64,000 nucleotides of DNA from Apiosordaria backusii. Taxonomy: Eukaryota > Ascomycota > Sordariomycetes > Sordariales > Lasiosphaeriaceae. Both the position numbers and the translations under genes were made by a program. The notes beneath the pieces are model-generated. The model was given only the letters and a program-made list of their open reading frames with translations. It searched no databases and was not told the DNA's origin. Each line of letters begins with the position of its first letter. The stretch's first letter is position 1. This document shows, piece after piece, positions 1 through 10,360 of this stretch. The DNA lies in assembly GCA_030549205.1 (NCBI GenBank), contig JAUKTV010000008.1, forward strand, positions 62,001-126,000, written 5' to 3'.

Positions 1-221
1 CTCGCAGCCGAAAGGAGTGAGCTGAGAACCCTGCTGGTGACTGAAAACATGACTGTATCAAGGTTGCTTTGAGTTCGGAGAGTCCAACGAATACAACCAT
101 CAGCTGACAGCGCTGACGATGTTTGTCACCCAAGCACCTACTTAATCCAAGCAAGATCATGCAGTAAGTAACTGGAAAGGTCCTCCTTCATCTCCAACAT
201 CTACAGAAAAGTCCACCTTTG

Positions 222-1547
222 CTACTCTTGGCTCACATTGGAATCCTTCATGTAGCTCGCAATGACCTCCTCCCTCCACGACCACACCCCTGCCATAGTA
301 GCTCCAGGCCCAAGCACTATCTGACTAACGGCAGAAAGCAAAGAGACCTTGGCGGCCTGCCAGCTCGTAACGTACCCAAGAAGTCGAAGGTCAACAATCG
401 AGTACAAGGTCTCTCCGAACAAACCTGCTGCGCCGCTCATGGAGAAGGACAGACTTGCCAGCTGGAACAGTGTGGCCTTGAGACATATGTACCCGTGGGC
501 CAGCAAAGCGACGTGGACAGCAGTCTGAGTCACAACCGCAAATCTGTATGCACTTCTCAGTGCTGGAATATCGTCTTTCTTGTACCTCTCAAAGGCCTCG
601 GGCTCCGCCTGCGTGTTATCATCCTTGTTCTGCTCAGTGATGGCATATCTGCTGTCTGTCACTTTTGTTTCCCCCCTCTTTGAAACAGTCGAAAATGCAG
701 CTGTAAAGACAGAAAAGAGCAAGGGCGTCGCTGTCATCAGCCCTTTTGAAATAAAACCACCTGTGGTATTCCAAGTCGACTTGAACACAAACAGCGTTGG
801 GATGACGTATCCTAAAGCGAGGGAGGGAACCAACGCTCTGGCAATATGGATGTTCACCCGTCGACCAGGCGGAACTCTGAATGTCTGAAAGGCCGCTAGG
901 ATCCCATGAATAGGGGCGATCTTGTTCAGTCCCACACGAGAAGCTTGTATGCCAGCCACAAATACGCTGGGCAATGAGAGGAGTGTCCCTCTATTTCCTC
1001 CTCGGTGACCCTCAATGGTGTAAGTCAGCAGCGGGGAAATGACTTGTGACAGTGTGTATACTCCCTGCAGTTGGGCGTTTAGCAGTGGAGGGGCTTGAAA
1101 TGGACGCGCCAGAGGCAACCCCATGCCCGCAGAAAACAATGTCTTGATCACCATAAGCGGCCAACCTCGGATTGGCTTTGCCAGCAGCTCATGATCATAC
1201 GGCACCGCCCTCGGCCTGGGAGGTACCGGCAAAAAGTCCAGCTTCGAACTGCCAAGAAACCTCGATCCCACCTGGCCAAGCTGATGCTCAAACCCACTAA
1301 GGGGGAGGACAGCGTTGAATACAAACGTTGAGAGCAGCGGCTTCTCAAAGGCAAACAGAGCTTGTATCTCGTGGCCCATTTTGACAATGTACTTGGCCCT
1401 TTCGTATCGTGCGTTTTGGGTGTTCCTGGAAATAGCCTCGATTTCTCGTGTTGTTAAGCCGCGTAGGCCGTTTGGGCGGCTGTCCCTCGCTTTCAACAAA
1501 AAGTTGACAAATTCGGCCGCTGTCTCGATTGCGCCATTGCCACCCAT
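222..1547 (-). CDS. Polytopic integral membrane protein, unknown function (441 aa)
   Basis: A single uninterrupted reading frame starts at an ATG (1547). The first ~110 residues are mostly hydrophilic. The rest holds about eight or nine hydrophobic stretches, for example around residues 130-150, 165-185, 225-275, 330-360 and 375-425. They are separated by short basic or Gly-rich loops, including a GHRGGNRGT loop near residue 182 and a charged Lys/Asp/Glu loop near residues 290-325. This indicates a multi-spanning membrane protein. No signal peptide, transporter signature or catalytic motif that I can name is visible. The only close neighbour is the APH-like kinase gene on the same strand. A short upstream exon is possible, since the frame stays open for some codons before the ATG. 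Function is not assigned. Confidence 0.72.
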   Translation of the reverse strand: MGGNGAIETAAEFVNFLLKARDSRPNGLRGLTTREIEAISRNTQNARYERAKYIVKMGHEIQALFAFEKPLLSTFVFNAVLPLSGFEHQLGQVGSRFLGSSKLDFLPVPPRPRAVPYDHELLAKPIRGWPLMVIKTLFSAGMGLPLARPFQAPPLLNAQLQGVYTLSQVISPLLTYTIEGHRGGNRGTLLSLPSVFVAGIQASRVGLNKIAPIHGILAAFQTFRVPPGRRVNIHIARALVPSLALGYVIPTLFVFKSTWNTTGGFISKGLMTATPLLFSVFTAAFSTVSKRGETKVTDSRYAITEQNKDDNTQAEPEAFERYKKDDIPALRSAYRFAVVTQTAVHVALLAHGYICLKATLFQLASLSFSMSGAAGLFGETLYSIVDLRLLGYVTSWQAAKVSLLSAVSQIVLGPGATMAGVWSWREEVIASYMKDSNVSQE

Positions 1548-1866
1548 GCCGCCAATATCAAGTCCGATCTGGTAATCCTATGGTCGCTTCGCAGAACTGA
1601 CCTTCCATCGCATTGGAATTAATCGGTGCATCAAATGCCGACGGCCGGTTTTGGGCTGCTAAATTCGGCCCAACCGTTACTGTGGTGGGTAATATACCCT
1701 GTAGCCTTGCCTGTGGACAAAGATGTCCTTTTGGTACGACAGTTGGGCTGATTCTGAGTATGTAGATCATTCCTGGGAAGTTTCCTCTAAATTGCGACAA
1801 CCCTGTTGGTGTGAAGATAAAACTAGGTATCCAAGTAATAAACGGCCCCTTCTGGCAACTTGGACA
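1548..1866. other. Intergenic, 319 bp
   Basis: This is the spacer between two minus-strand genes. I see no RNA gene, repeat or convincing coding sequence in it. It probably holds the promoter and 5' leader of the membrane-protein gene. Confidence 0.5.
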
Positions 1867-2835
1867 TCAATCGTCCACTGCTTTCTGCGACGGCGTCACC
1901 CCAGCCTTGATGCTAAACCGCCGTGCAGCCGGAAAACGGCCAGCCTTCCGTCGGACCTCACTCAGCATTCTTCTTTCCTTTTCGTACCAGCCCGTGGCGA
2001 TCCAGCAGAACAGCTTCCACCTGAGCTTGCCAAACCACCCCCAGTCAGGAGGAACCGTGAAACCGAACATTCCAGCAAACTCAAAATACCTGGGATAATA
2101 TCCAGAGTAGTCCCAGTCGATGAGCCACAGGTTGTTTGTTTTTTCTTCGAGGATGATGTTGCGCGGGGCCAAGTCGTGGTGGGTGAAGACCAGGCTCGCC
2201 TCGGGCGTGGTCGGTCTTGCACATGTCTCCTTGTGTTGCTCGACGCTTTTACTCGCCTCTCTGCGAAAGCCCACCAGGTTATGCCAGAAGTTGACAATGG
2301 ACGAAATCACGGCGGGCGAGGTCTTGGGAGGTATGCCATAGTACTCCTCCAGCCAAAAAGACCGACATATCCCGGTCCCAAGAGAGCCGGCGGTTGGGCT
2401 TGTGACGGTTCTCATCCGGCTGACCATGGTGCGCAGTTGAAAAGCAAGCCTGATTGTCGAGAACCAGCCCAGGCTAGCCCAGCATTCTTCCAGCGTCGGC
2501 CCGTGGATGCGTTGGGTGATGCATTCGGCACGTACCGAGTTGAGTACGGGAACAACACGTTTTATGGAGGGGGTCCGGATCCCAAGATTGCGCGCCCTGG
2601 TGATAGCGCAAACGACATCGTCCAGGTGGTCTTTGACGTACGCCTTGGAAAAGTAAGAATTGCTGAAAGGCACTGCATTGGGTAAGAGAGTGGTACATGT
2701 AGCGTGATAGGCAATGCGCGCCTGGCGAATGCGCTCAGCGAGTTCTTTGTCGTCGAGCGCTTCGACGGGATTCATGGGACAAATCGCTTGCGCAAGATCA
2801 GTTGTTGAGAGAGATGATGTTGTGACGGTGACCAT
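1867..2835 (-). CDS. APH-family phosphotransferase (aminoglycoside/choline kinase-like), 322 aa
   Basis: This is a protein-kinase-like fold enzyme of the APH family, which phosphorylates small molecules or is catalytically repurposed. The ATG is at 2835 and there is no intron. The C-terminal half shows the Brenner motif HHDLAPRN (residues 219-226), with the catalytic Asp at 221, followed by LIDWDYSGYYP (about 238-248), whose Asp would bind metal. Upstream, 'ITQRIHGPTLEECW' (about 106-119) is the family's typical hinge region. Length is normal for fungal APH proteins. These are abundant in Pezizomycotina and mostly uncharacterised, so the substrate cannot be named, and antibiotic resistance should not be inferred from the family name. 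The N-terminal nucleotide-binding lobe is weakly conserved by eye. Confidence 0.85.
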   Translation of the reverse strand: MVTVTTSSLSTTDLAQAICPMNPVEALDDKELAERIRQARIAYHATCTTLLPNAVPFSNSYFSKAYVKDHLDDVVCAITRARNLGIRTPSIKRVVPVLNSVRAECITQRIHGPTLEECWASLGWFSTIRLAFQLRTMVSRMRTVTSPTAGSLGTGICRSFWLEEYYGIPPKTSPAVISSIVNFWHNLVGFRREASKSVEQHKETCARPTTPEASLVFTHHDLAPRNIILEEKTNNLWLIDWDYSGYYPRYFEFAGMFGFTVPPDWGWFGKLRWKLFCWIATGWYEKERRMLSEVRRKAGRFPAARRFSIKAGVTPSQKAVDD

Positions 2836-3805
2836 GATGCGTCTACAACTCTTTCAGCGGTTGCTAAGAGCAAGCACCCGCTTGCTCAATGTTTCAGGTT
2901 AGAGACCCTTGCAACACAGGTAACTAAGGTACTTCACTGACTAATCATCACCCCTGACCCTAAGCCCTTGCACAAACCTAACCTTCAACCTTCTGAGGCC
3001 CAGGTTACTTACCATTGAGTCGCCGAACGCTGGACTTCTAATCACAAGCCACAATCTTTACTTTCATAAATTATATCACTGTTACTTCTGATGCCGGTCG
3101 CTTCGCTAACTGGAGACCATTCACACATAGCCTCTTCACAACATTACCTACTCTCTCACAGTGTCCTTGACAGACCCAAGTACCTACGGTTTTCTAAGCT
3201 TCTATGTTGTCTATCCAGGTAATCCCATCTTTTCTGTCTCGCCCTACCCCAACTGTCCTGGTTCGACTGGCCACTCACGTTTCGGACATCCGTGGTGGCT
3301 GAAAAGCAATATCTGGTGCTCCTCGGTTAGCTTTATTCCCCGCACCCCAATCAATGTTCAGCTACAAAAGGCCCAATGATTGGAAGAAAGTGTGGTATGT
3401 CGTGATACCATTGGATACAAGGTTTGGCCTGGCATGCTCCGACGGAAGGGTAGAACACCCAGGCTAATATGACCATGCCCCTGCAACAGGTCTAGAACAC
3501 ACCGCTGGGATACAACATCGTAATCGTTGACACTAGTAAATCTCATCGTCCCTCGGGATAGGTGGAGCGTACGTCGATCATACGCTGGATGTGTAGTACA
3601 GAATTCTTTAGGAAGGTGAGGATGCTCTGCCCTTGACTTCGGGCACATTGATGACCCGCGAGAGGTTTTGGGTCTCTGAGTCTTGTCGTGGACACTGAGC
3701 GTTGAGTTGGCTATAAATTGCCCTTGTCTCGTCGTAGGAGCACCCATTCTCATCACAACATTCGGCCTCCAAATCACAACATCAGAATCTTTGAACTTGT
3801 TCATT
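2836..3805. other. Intergenic, about 970 bp
   Basis: This gap separates the divergently transcribed APH-like and small secreted protein genes. Reading frames inside it are short and without domain signatures. It holds the promoter of the secreted protein, including a TATA box. Confidence 0.5.
3712..3717 (+). promoter_or_regulatory. TATA box of the 12-Cys secreted protein gene
   Basis: TATAAA lies 88 bp upstream of the ATG at 3806, a plausible distance for a fungal core promoter. A strong TATA box is common in highly expressed, condition-dependent genes. The assignment rests on sequence and position only. Confidence 0.45.
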
Positions 3806-4185
3806 ATGCAACTCACTTTTGCTCTCTTTGCTGCCATTGCAGCCCCAGCCCTGGCAGCAGTCGGAGGCCGCTGCTCCAACAACTGGGGCGGTGACTGCAT
3901 CTGCCTGGACTCGGGGGTCTGCCGGAGCCGCTGGGGTGGTACCCCTTACACTGGCTCCCCGGGCAACTGGCCTTGCCCCAATGACCCCGACAACATCATG
4001 GCGTGCATCGTCAAACCGTGCCCCGGCCAGGGCAGTGGCACTCAGTGCCTGTGGAGAAATGCTTGCCGCAGCGCCAACCCAAGTAAGAATGACCTCTCCA
4101 TTGGTGTATTCTCAGGCTGACCACTATCAAAGACCCTGTTTGCCCCGGAGGTAATGACTTTATCTGCTGCAACCATCAGTGGTGA
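3806..4185 (+). CDS. Small secreted cysteine-rich protein, 12 Cys (109 aa)
   Basis: There are two coding exons, 3806-4082 and 4133-4185. The 50-nt intron has a GTAAGA donor, a GCTGAC branch site and an AAAG acceptor, and the join keeps phase. Residues 1-18 form a signal peptide ending in ALA. The mature chain has 12 cysteines, including a C-terminal CC four residues before the end, so up to six disulfides are possible. Notable strings are 'CICLDSGVC', 'GNWPCPNDPDNIMAC' and 'CPGGNDFICC'. From memory, this Cys-rich module resembles the N-terminal domain that precedes NlpC/P60 or lysozyme-like domains in some fungal secreted proteins, but here it stands alone. An effector-like or cell-wall-associated role is inference only. 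Confidence 0.83.
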
Positions 4186-4475
4186 AGGAGCCGAGAATGA
4201 GGATTAAATGACACTTGAGTGTGTAATCAGGGCCGGTATAGCTCTCTTCACGCTGGTCTTTGTCCGTCTTGATAGATCAATACACACGCTTCGGTCTCAA
4301 GTTCAGATCATCATTTTGTCATTAAATATCGCTACCCAAACACACCAACGCCTGTAAATGCACATGATCATATCGTAGTCCCCCAGCACAACAAACAGAA
4401 ATCCACCTATGTGACCACAGATGAAACCCCAAACAAATTAGTACACTGTATCTTTCACCTTTTTTGGCCTTATCG

Positions 4476-6445
4476 TTACACTTTTTCAATAGGCGACAGG
4501 GGCCTCTTCTTCTTCTCAAGCAACCCAAAGTCGCTGTCCAGCTCTTTTCTGAGAGCAACGTGCCTCTCCAAAAAGGTCACGGCTGCGCCGAGAACCGACA
4601 TGACAAGAAAGATGATCCAGACAAGCTGGAGGCTGGAAGCAAAGACGGTCCGAATTCGGTCACGCACAGATCCGTCTGTGAACGAGTTGATAAAAGTGGC
4701 CGATGCGTGTTCGTATGCCTGTCCTTGACTGAGCTCGTTCTGGGCAAACCCATTGTGGATCGTCCCCAACTGGGCGTCAAACTGAGCGTTGAAAGCTGCG
4801 TTTGGAATGGCCACACCCAAGAGTGAGCCGAGGCCTCTGAGGAATGCCCACGATCCCGTCGCCGCCGCGTTTTCCTTGTCCGTCAACTGAACAAGAACAG
4901 TGGGGAGGGTGGTGGAAACAATGATGCCGGAACCGATGCCGACGAGGAACGAAAACAAGATCCACAAGCCCGTCGAGGTGGAGTCTTCGTAGACGACGCA
5001 GAGCAGGAGCCCAACAGCCATGAGAACAAAGCCCACGCGGTGCATGAGTCTGTACCGGCCAAACTTTGCCAGCAATGGTCCTCCCAAAGCCGCCAGGATG
5101 ACAATGGTGAGCGTGCAGGGGAGGATAAGAACTCCCGATTGTGTTGGCGACGAGCCTAGGATGACCTGAAAGAAAGGCGGGAGATAAAACTGAAATCCAT
5201 ATGTGATAAAGCCGTGGATAACAGTGATGGCAAAGGCGGCCACTGTCGTCCTGTTGCTAAAGACGTGGGGAGCCATGATGGGGTGCGAGCACCTGTCACT
5301 CCGCTCCCAAAAGGCAAAGGCGACAATCCCCAAGAAACCTGCGGCCAGGGACATGGTGATGACGGGAGAGTCCCAGGAGCTGACAGCACCCGCTGTGGTA
5401 AAGGCAAAAAGCAGCACGATGACGCTGGCGGTCAGGACTGTGATGCCCAAAAAGTCGACCTGTGAGACCTTGTATCTCAGCTCTCCCCAGGTTCTGGAGG
5501 GGTTTCCATTGTTGAGTCTCAGCCAAAACCACATGAGGACCAAGGCCACCAGGCAGATTGGAATGTTGATGCCGAAACACCATCTCCAGTTCATGGTCGC
5601 AAAAACGCCTCCTAGCAAGGGCCCGACAGTCGTTCCAAGGGCATATACAGCCGCCTTGATGGCGACGTAATGTCCCCTTTTCTGCAGGGGATGATATCAC
5701 AGAGGATCAGCTCTGCAAAGAGATCGATACCCCCTGATCCCATCCCCTGGACCACTCTACCCATGATCAAAACAGCGCTCGAGTTGGCCCAGCCGGAAAT
5801 GGCGCTTCCTATGCCGAAAATGACGACGGCAGCCATCATCAGAGGCCGACGGCCACAGATATCGGCCAGCTGACCGTACAGTGGCTGAAAGACGATGGAT
5901 GCCAGCAGAAAAGACGTGGCGACCCAAGACGACTTTGATCCCAGATCCAGAGAGTTGGAAATGGTAGGAAGAGCCGTGCTGACTACGCTCCCTTCAAAGG
6001 CGGAGAGAAGAATGGGTATACACACGGCTGTGAAGCACCTCCAGAAACCAACTCCTCGGCGCCATTCTGCGGCTGGGGCGGTAGCACCCGAGGCGCGGGA
6101 CTCCTTTTCTTTTTCGGAATCCCACGAGTCCAGTGATGAGGAAGAGGAGCATTTCGAGGACGTCAGGGGGATGGTGGAGACGACAACCCCTTTGTCTTTG
6201 GAGGATAGATAGGAGGCGTATGATGGTGGTGGTGGCTTGACTTTGTCGTCATCGTGAATAGGGGTTGGGCAGCAGTCAGACCTGGTGTCGATGCCGGAAT
6301 CTGAACTGGTGCGGGCAAGAGTCTCGGTCTCAGACTCGGTTTCAATCATGGAGTCTGTATCATGATGAAGGTGGGGCCGGCTGCTTGTCTCCTGATCGGT
6401 CTCGGCTCGGCAGGTCGGCCGAATACGAGGGTGAAAGAGACCCAT
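4476..6445 (-). CDS. MFS drug-efflux-type transporter, frame broken by one missing base
   Basis: This is a DHA-type major facilitator, an H+-coupled efflux pump of the plasma membrane. Starting at the ATG at 6445 there is a Ser/Asp/Thr-rich cytosolic N-terminus of about 135 residues. It is followed by membrane segments with the MFS hallmark GQLADICGRRP after the second helix and the loop 'GRVVQGMGSGG'. The conserved run '..LCDIIP' then continues as 'LQKRGHYVAIKAAVYALG' in another frame, with no room for an intron. The minus strand reads ATCATCCCCTGCAG, where one more C (run at 5687-5690) would give IIPLQKRGHY. The second frame then stays open to the stop at 4476 and encodes the remaining helices, for about 656 aa in total with up to 14 membrane spans. 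Either the assembly lost a base or the gene is recently dead. Substrate unknown. Confidence 0.88.
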
Positions 6446-8299
6446 GGTGAGTCGATGTTATCCCCGAGTGGGGAGACGGCCAAAGGATATTTTTTTTTTT
6501 TGGCAAAGGTATCGGCAGGGACCGAGCAAGTGCTAGCAGATATGACAATCGCGGGCGGCGCCAGCCGTCGGACCGATTCAAGTGAGGTGTTCAGTTTCTG
6601 TGTTGAGGCAAAGTTCAGATGGAACGATGGAGGCCAGAGCATAAATTGAACGTCTGGATGAAAGATTGGTCTTGCTTTTAAACTCGTGTCGAGCTCCAGG
6701 TCGCTCCCTTTCTCTTCCTGAATTTGAGGTAATCAATATACACAGCATACACAACAGCAACTGACAGGCCTGACATTTCTGTCAATTGTCAGTTACCTGT
6801 GCATGTAGTCATACCTCACCTTGGGTGCCAAGTCTGGACCCATGCCCAACATTTGGTCTGGGTATCCGCCCTGAGCACAAAAAGGTTTAATCTCTAGATT
6901 CACCTCTCACATTGTCATCTGTTGTCCCTTCCAAAAGCCACGTACATGTCCCATTGCCATACGGGCAACCGATGAGAACTGACCATCAGAGTTCGTAGTG
7001 AACCAGTGAGAGCAACACTAGATCATGATGACCCATCGTATCTCTGTGATGGATGTTGCTAGGGATACTTGGTCATAGCTGAGTTTTCGCCGCGTGGAAC
7101 GTTCATCGTACACTTCACGTCCCGCTATCGGACGGAGAAGGGCGGATGCTTTGTTGTCGTGGGAGGGGCGGGAACCCACGCCCTTCTCCTGCCATGCTCC
7201 CTAGTTGTTTGTTTCGTCCATCTTGGCTTGGAGTTGAGTCTATGAGGTGTCTGAGTAATTTCTGGATCTTTGGCCTGCCGGTGGGAGTCGATCATGATCC
7301 AATCCCGTAGTGATTGTGCCACCGATGACCTAGACTCCAGGGATCGAGAGGGAGACTGATGGAGAAAAGCTCGGGGGACACAGTGTCCGAAGCCGAGCTC
7401 CCATTGGGTGCTTTTGTGATTCTGGCGGGCACGGACAGAATTTGCTGAAGACTTTTGTCTCTGGTCAATGTTGATTGGTTACCCAAGGGTTGGCCATTCT
7501 TGGTGGTGCATCGAGGAATGGATGACTGATGAAAAACTCTTATACGGGCAATGATAAGTTCAGCCAAGAGTTATATATCTGAGCAAAGCCTTCAGCCGCA
7601 CTTGGCTTACGCCCGTAAATACGGATCTCATCCCGCGCACCATTTTCCAACGGTCATGCCATTGTCCAAGATCTCCCCAGGATGCCTTGTTTTGCTGCCT
7701 CGGCCTGCATGGGGACAAGATGCAAATACTGTAAGCCAACACAACACCACAAAGAATCTATCGATGCATCCCGAGTCGGTAAAAAGAAAAAAGTTATATG
7801 GTGGTTGCATTGGCATCCACATTCATCGTATCACAGACTCCGGTCCCTGTTTTCGCCTAGAAGAAGTCTTGGCCCATTTCGCCTGCTTAGGCTAAAGAGT
7901 CAAGTAAATCAGAGAAAAACCTGGGGAAGTTTGACAGAATAGTCAAAATGTACGTAGGGTTGTGTTAGACATTCTAAATGAAGAAACTTTGAGTCAAAAA
8001 GAGGTCTAGGTTCCGAAACTACTCCCAAGTGAGCGTTGTGGCATGTTCGCTTCCACTTTTCCCGACAGATGAGGCGCGACTCATTCCAGATGGACAAACT
8101 TTCTGACCCGGTCCGAGCGAGTGCTTACTCGGAGAATTGGGAAGTAAGCCGGAAGAAAATGCCGGAATGGATCAGTGGGTAGGAAGCCAAAAGTCTATAT
8201 CAGCCCGATTTTCCACTCTCCTGTCACAGACTGAATTCGTAATTTGGCAGCCAGAGCACACCACTTCTTTCTCCAGCATCTTTATCTTGACCAGAAAAA
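6446..8299. other. Intergenic, about 1.85 kb
   Basis: This divergent promoter region lies between the efflux pump and the repeat-Cys secreted protein. It contains a T-run near 6491-6502 and a nested inverted repeat at 6759-6794, described separately. Short frames on both strands have no recognisable features. A weak TATA-like stretch (CTATATC, near 8195) precedes the gene at 8300. Confidence 0.5.
6759..6794. promoter_or_regulatory. Nested inverted repeat upstream of the MFS pump
   Basis: AACTGACA (6759-6766) and TGTCAGTT (6787-6794) are exact reverse complements. Between them lie a second TGACA (6771-6775) and TGTCA (6780-6784) pair. The four half-sites therefore read TGACA, TGACA, TGTCA, TGTCA, symmetric about a centre near 6777. 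The element sits about 315 bp upstream of the efflux pump ATG. Its geometry fits a binding site for a dimeric or tetrameric regulator. The function is inferred. Confidence 0.35.
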
Positions 8300-8884
8300 A
8301 TGGTTTCTTTCCGTATCATGCTTCTTGCCTTGGCACTTGGTGCCTCGGCCAAGCCAGTCGACTCGGACGTCCTGGAAGCCCGCCAGGATGAAGCGGACAA
8401 GCTCGACCTCTGTGCCACCGTTCGATGCGCCAAAGACACATACTGCAAAGTCCTCCTGGGAAGACCGCTATGCGTTCCCATCGACGCCCGCGAGACCAAG
8501 TGCGGCACAGCTGTGTGCGCCGCCGGCCTGGTCTGCTGCAACGCATCTTGCAACCTCTGCACCAGGCCCGACATGATGTGCACTCAACAAGTGTGCGAAT
8601 CGCCCGACACCAAGCCTCCTCCTGTAGTGGAGGAGCCTGCTCCGCCCACCGTCAAAGATCGAATCTGCGGAACCAAGATCTGCCCCGTCGGACAGGAGTG
8701 CTGCAACTCAAGCTGTGGTTACTGCCGTGCACCCGGTCAGGGATGTACCAAAGAGTTCTGTGCCCCCAGTCGTGTACAGTGTGGCAAGGTTGTGTGCACA
8801 AACGGGAATGTGTGCTGTAATTCGTCGTGTGGCATCTGTACCCCCCCTGGTGGCTTTTGTACTCAGCAGTTTTGCTCCAGTTAA
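8300..8884 (+). CDS. Secreted protein with three 8-Cys tandem repeats (194 aa)
   Basis: This is a single-exon gene with its ATG at 8300. Residues 1-17 form a signal peptide ending in ASA, and a dibasic-type site (EARQ, about 26-29) may mark a propeptide. Three repeats follow at about 67-99, 122-154 and 160-192. Each has eight cysteines with identical spacing C-x4-C-x5-CC-x3-C-x2-C-x6-C-x4-C. The cores are CCNASCNLC, CCNSSCGYC and CCNSSCGIC. A four-Cys segment at residues 38-58 starts with the same C-x4-C-x5-C spacing and may be a degenerate half-unit. A Pro-rich linker (105-118) separates repeats 1 and 2. There are 28 cysteines and no transmembrane or GPI signal. I do not recognise a named family. 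An apoplastic, disulfide-stabilised protein is the likely identity, and its function is unknown. Confidence 0.85.
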   Translation: MVSFRIMLLALALGASAKPVDSDVLEARQDEADKLDLCATVRCAKDTYCKVLLGRPLCVPIDARETKCGTAVCAAGLVCCNASCNLCTRPDMMCTQQVCESPDTKPPPVVEEPAPPTVKDRICGTKICPVGQECCNSSCGYCRAPGQGCTKEFCAPSRVQCGKVVCTNGNVCCNSSCGICTPPGGFCTQQFCSS

Positions 8885-10360
8885 ACCATGCCAAGTTTTG
8901 GGTGCAGGATTTGGGAACAAATTTGACTGGGTCGTGATTTGGGGTACTCTGGTAGTGTTGGCACAAAAAAGGGGTAAAGGGGCAAGGGGTTCACCGGTTT
9001 CATGTATCAAAAAAGGGGTTTGTTTACCTACTCAGTTTGTTTTATGAAAAAGTTATTCTGCGTCGGTATCAAGTTGAATGAAGTGTCTTGGTGTATTTTC
9101 TATCCCTGGTGTTAAGACACACTTTCTGACATATCACGCTCCTTTTAAGACATGGTTGTACCTGATCCAAGACATCTTCAACATGTGATCCCAGCCGTCA
9201 CTCCGGGCAAAGTGAACACCGTCTGCTAGTAAGCAAGCCAGCACCCCAGTTCGTCAGCAATGGAAAATTTGTCCGATGAAAAGGATCTCAATGTTCAAAA
9301 TCCCATGTCAGCCGATCAGCTTTTCTGAGACAAATGCTTACCAACCAGGATTTTTCTCAGGTGATATAGTACTCTAAAATTCTCCGCCCTGACCTTTCCC
9401 AAGTCGCCGGTACCGGAAATCTGTGAGAATCGGGAGCGGAGCGGGAAATCAAGGAGGTAGCCAACTCCCATACCTCGACCACAGGTTCTCGATGAGAAAC
9501 CCAATGTTCGGCAATATCGGCATAGGAAGATTTCGACCTGATGTTCCGTCTGTCTCGGGTGGGTTTAACTCCCTCGTCTATCCATCTTGTGTAGAGGTAA
9601 TATAGGTACTCCGTGATCGGCGGGGTCACGGATCGCCGTCATGTAGAAGTTTGTAGTAGGCAGTTTGGCTACGCTGGGAAGGGCCTGTTGAGGACTAGAA
9701 CTCGACGTGTGTCCCCTAATTGTCTTGGAAATTCTCCGATTTGTATTGCTGCGCAGTTCTCGGCTGCCCAGATTCCCCACAGCCACCTTAGGGAGACAGT
9801 TCCTGGTGCTATCCTCATGAAACAAACGCATTTGTTGACAGTGGAAATAGTTTTGGAGATGGCAACCTAAGCTCAAGATATATTACGCCTGACTCCGCCT
9901 ACATGTGGTGTACAGTTGTACTCCGAGTCTCACTTTGGTCACAGTACGTCTGGTGCCCATCTAGGTAAGCTGTCGGGCTTTTTAATCCTACATGCGTCCA
10001 CACCTCGAATTCCACCATCACATTTTCCTCCGCCCGATTTGGAAGCCATCCCGAACTTGGCCTTGTACAGCCCTAGCGTATCATATGAGGCAGATTAGAA
10101 ACCCGCATCTTGCTCAGGTGGTGTTTTGTTGAGAGCGTGATCGGTTACAGCCAGCCTGAGACTCGAGTCTCGTGAGATTTCAAAAGTAGTAGCCATTTCC
10201 ATGCCGGAGGGGATTTTCCAGGAGAGTATTACAACCTGAAACAACGATCACGCGTGAGAGGTTGTGTGCGAGGAAAGAGATCAAGAAGTTTTCCCGTCCA
10301 TTCATCAAGCAGCGTCTGAGTAAAGCTGGTTCCCTTTGACTAGGTACTTGCGGCTAATAA
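8885..10360. other. Intergenic, about 1.5 kb
   Basis: This is the convergent gap between the repeat-Cys gene and the minus-strand gene at 10.4 kb. Frames are short with no domain signatures, and I see no RNA gene or long repeat. Confidence 0.5.

Noticed and set aside
1723..2685. 320-aa plus-strand frame
   Set aside because: It is opposite the APH-like kinase, whose minus-strand frame carries HHDLAPRN and IDWDYSG.
5612..5700. An intron explaining the frame change in the MFS pump
   Set aside because: The conserved protein is continuous across the break, leaving no residues to remove, and no donor/acceptor pair of viable length exists.
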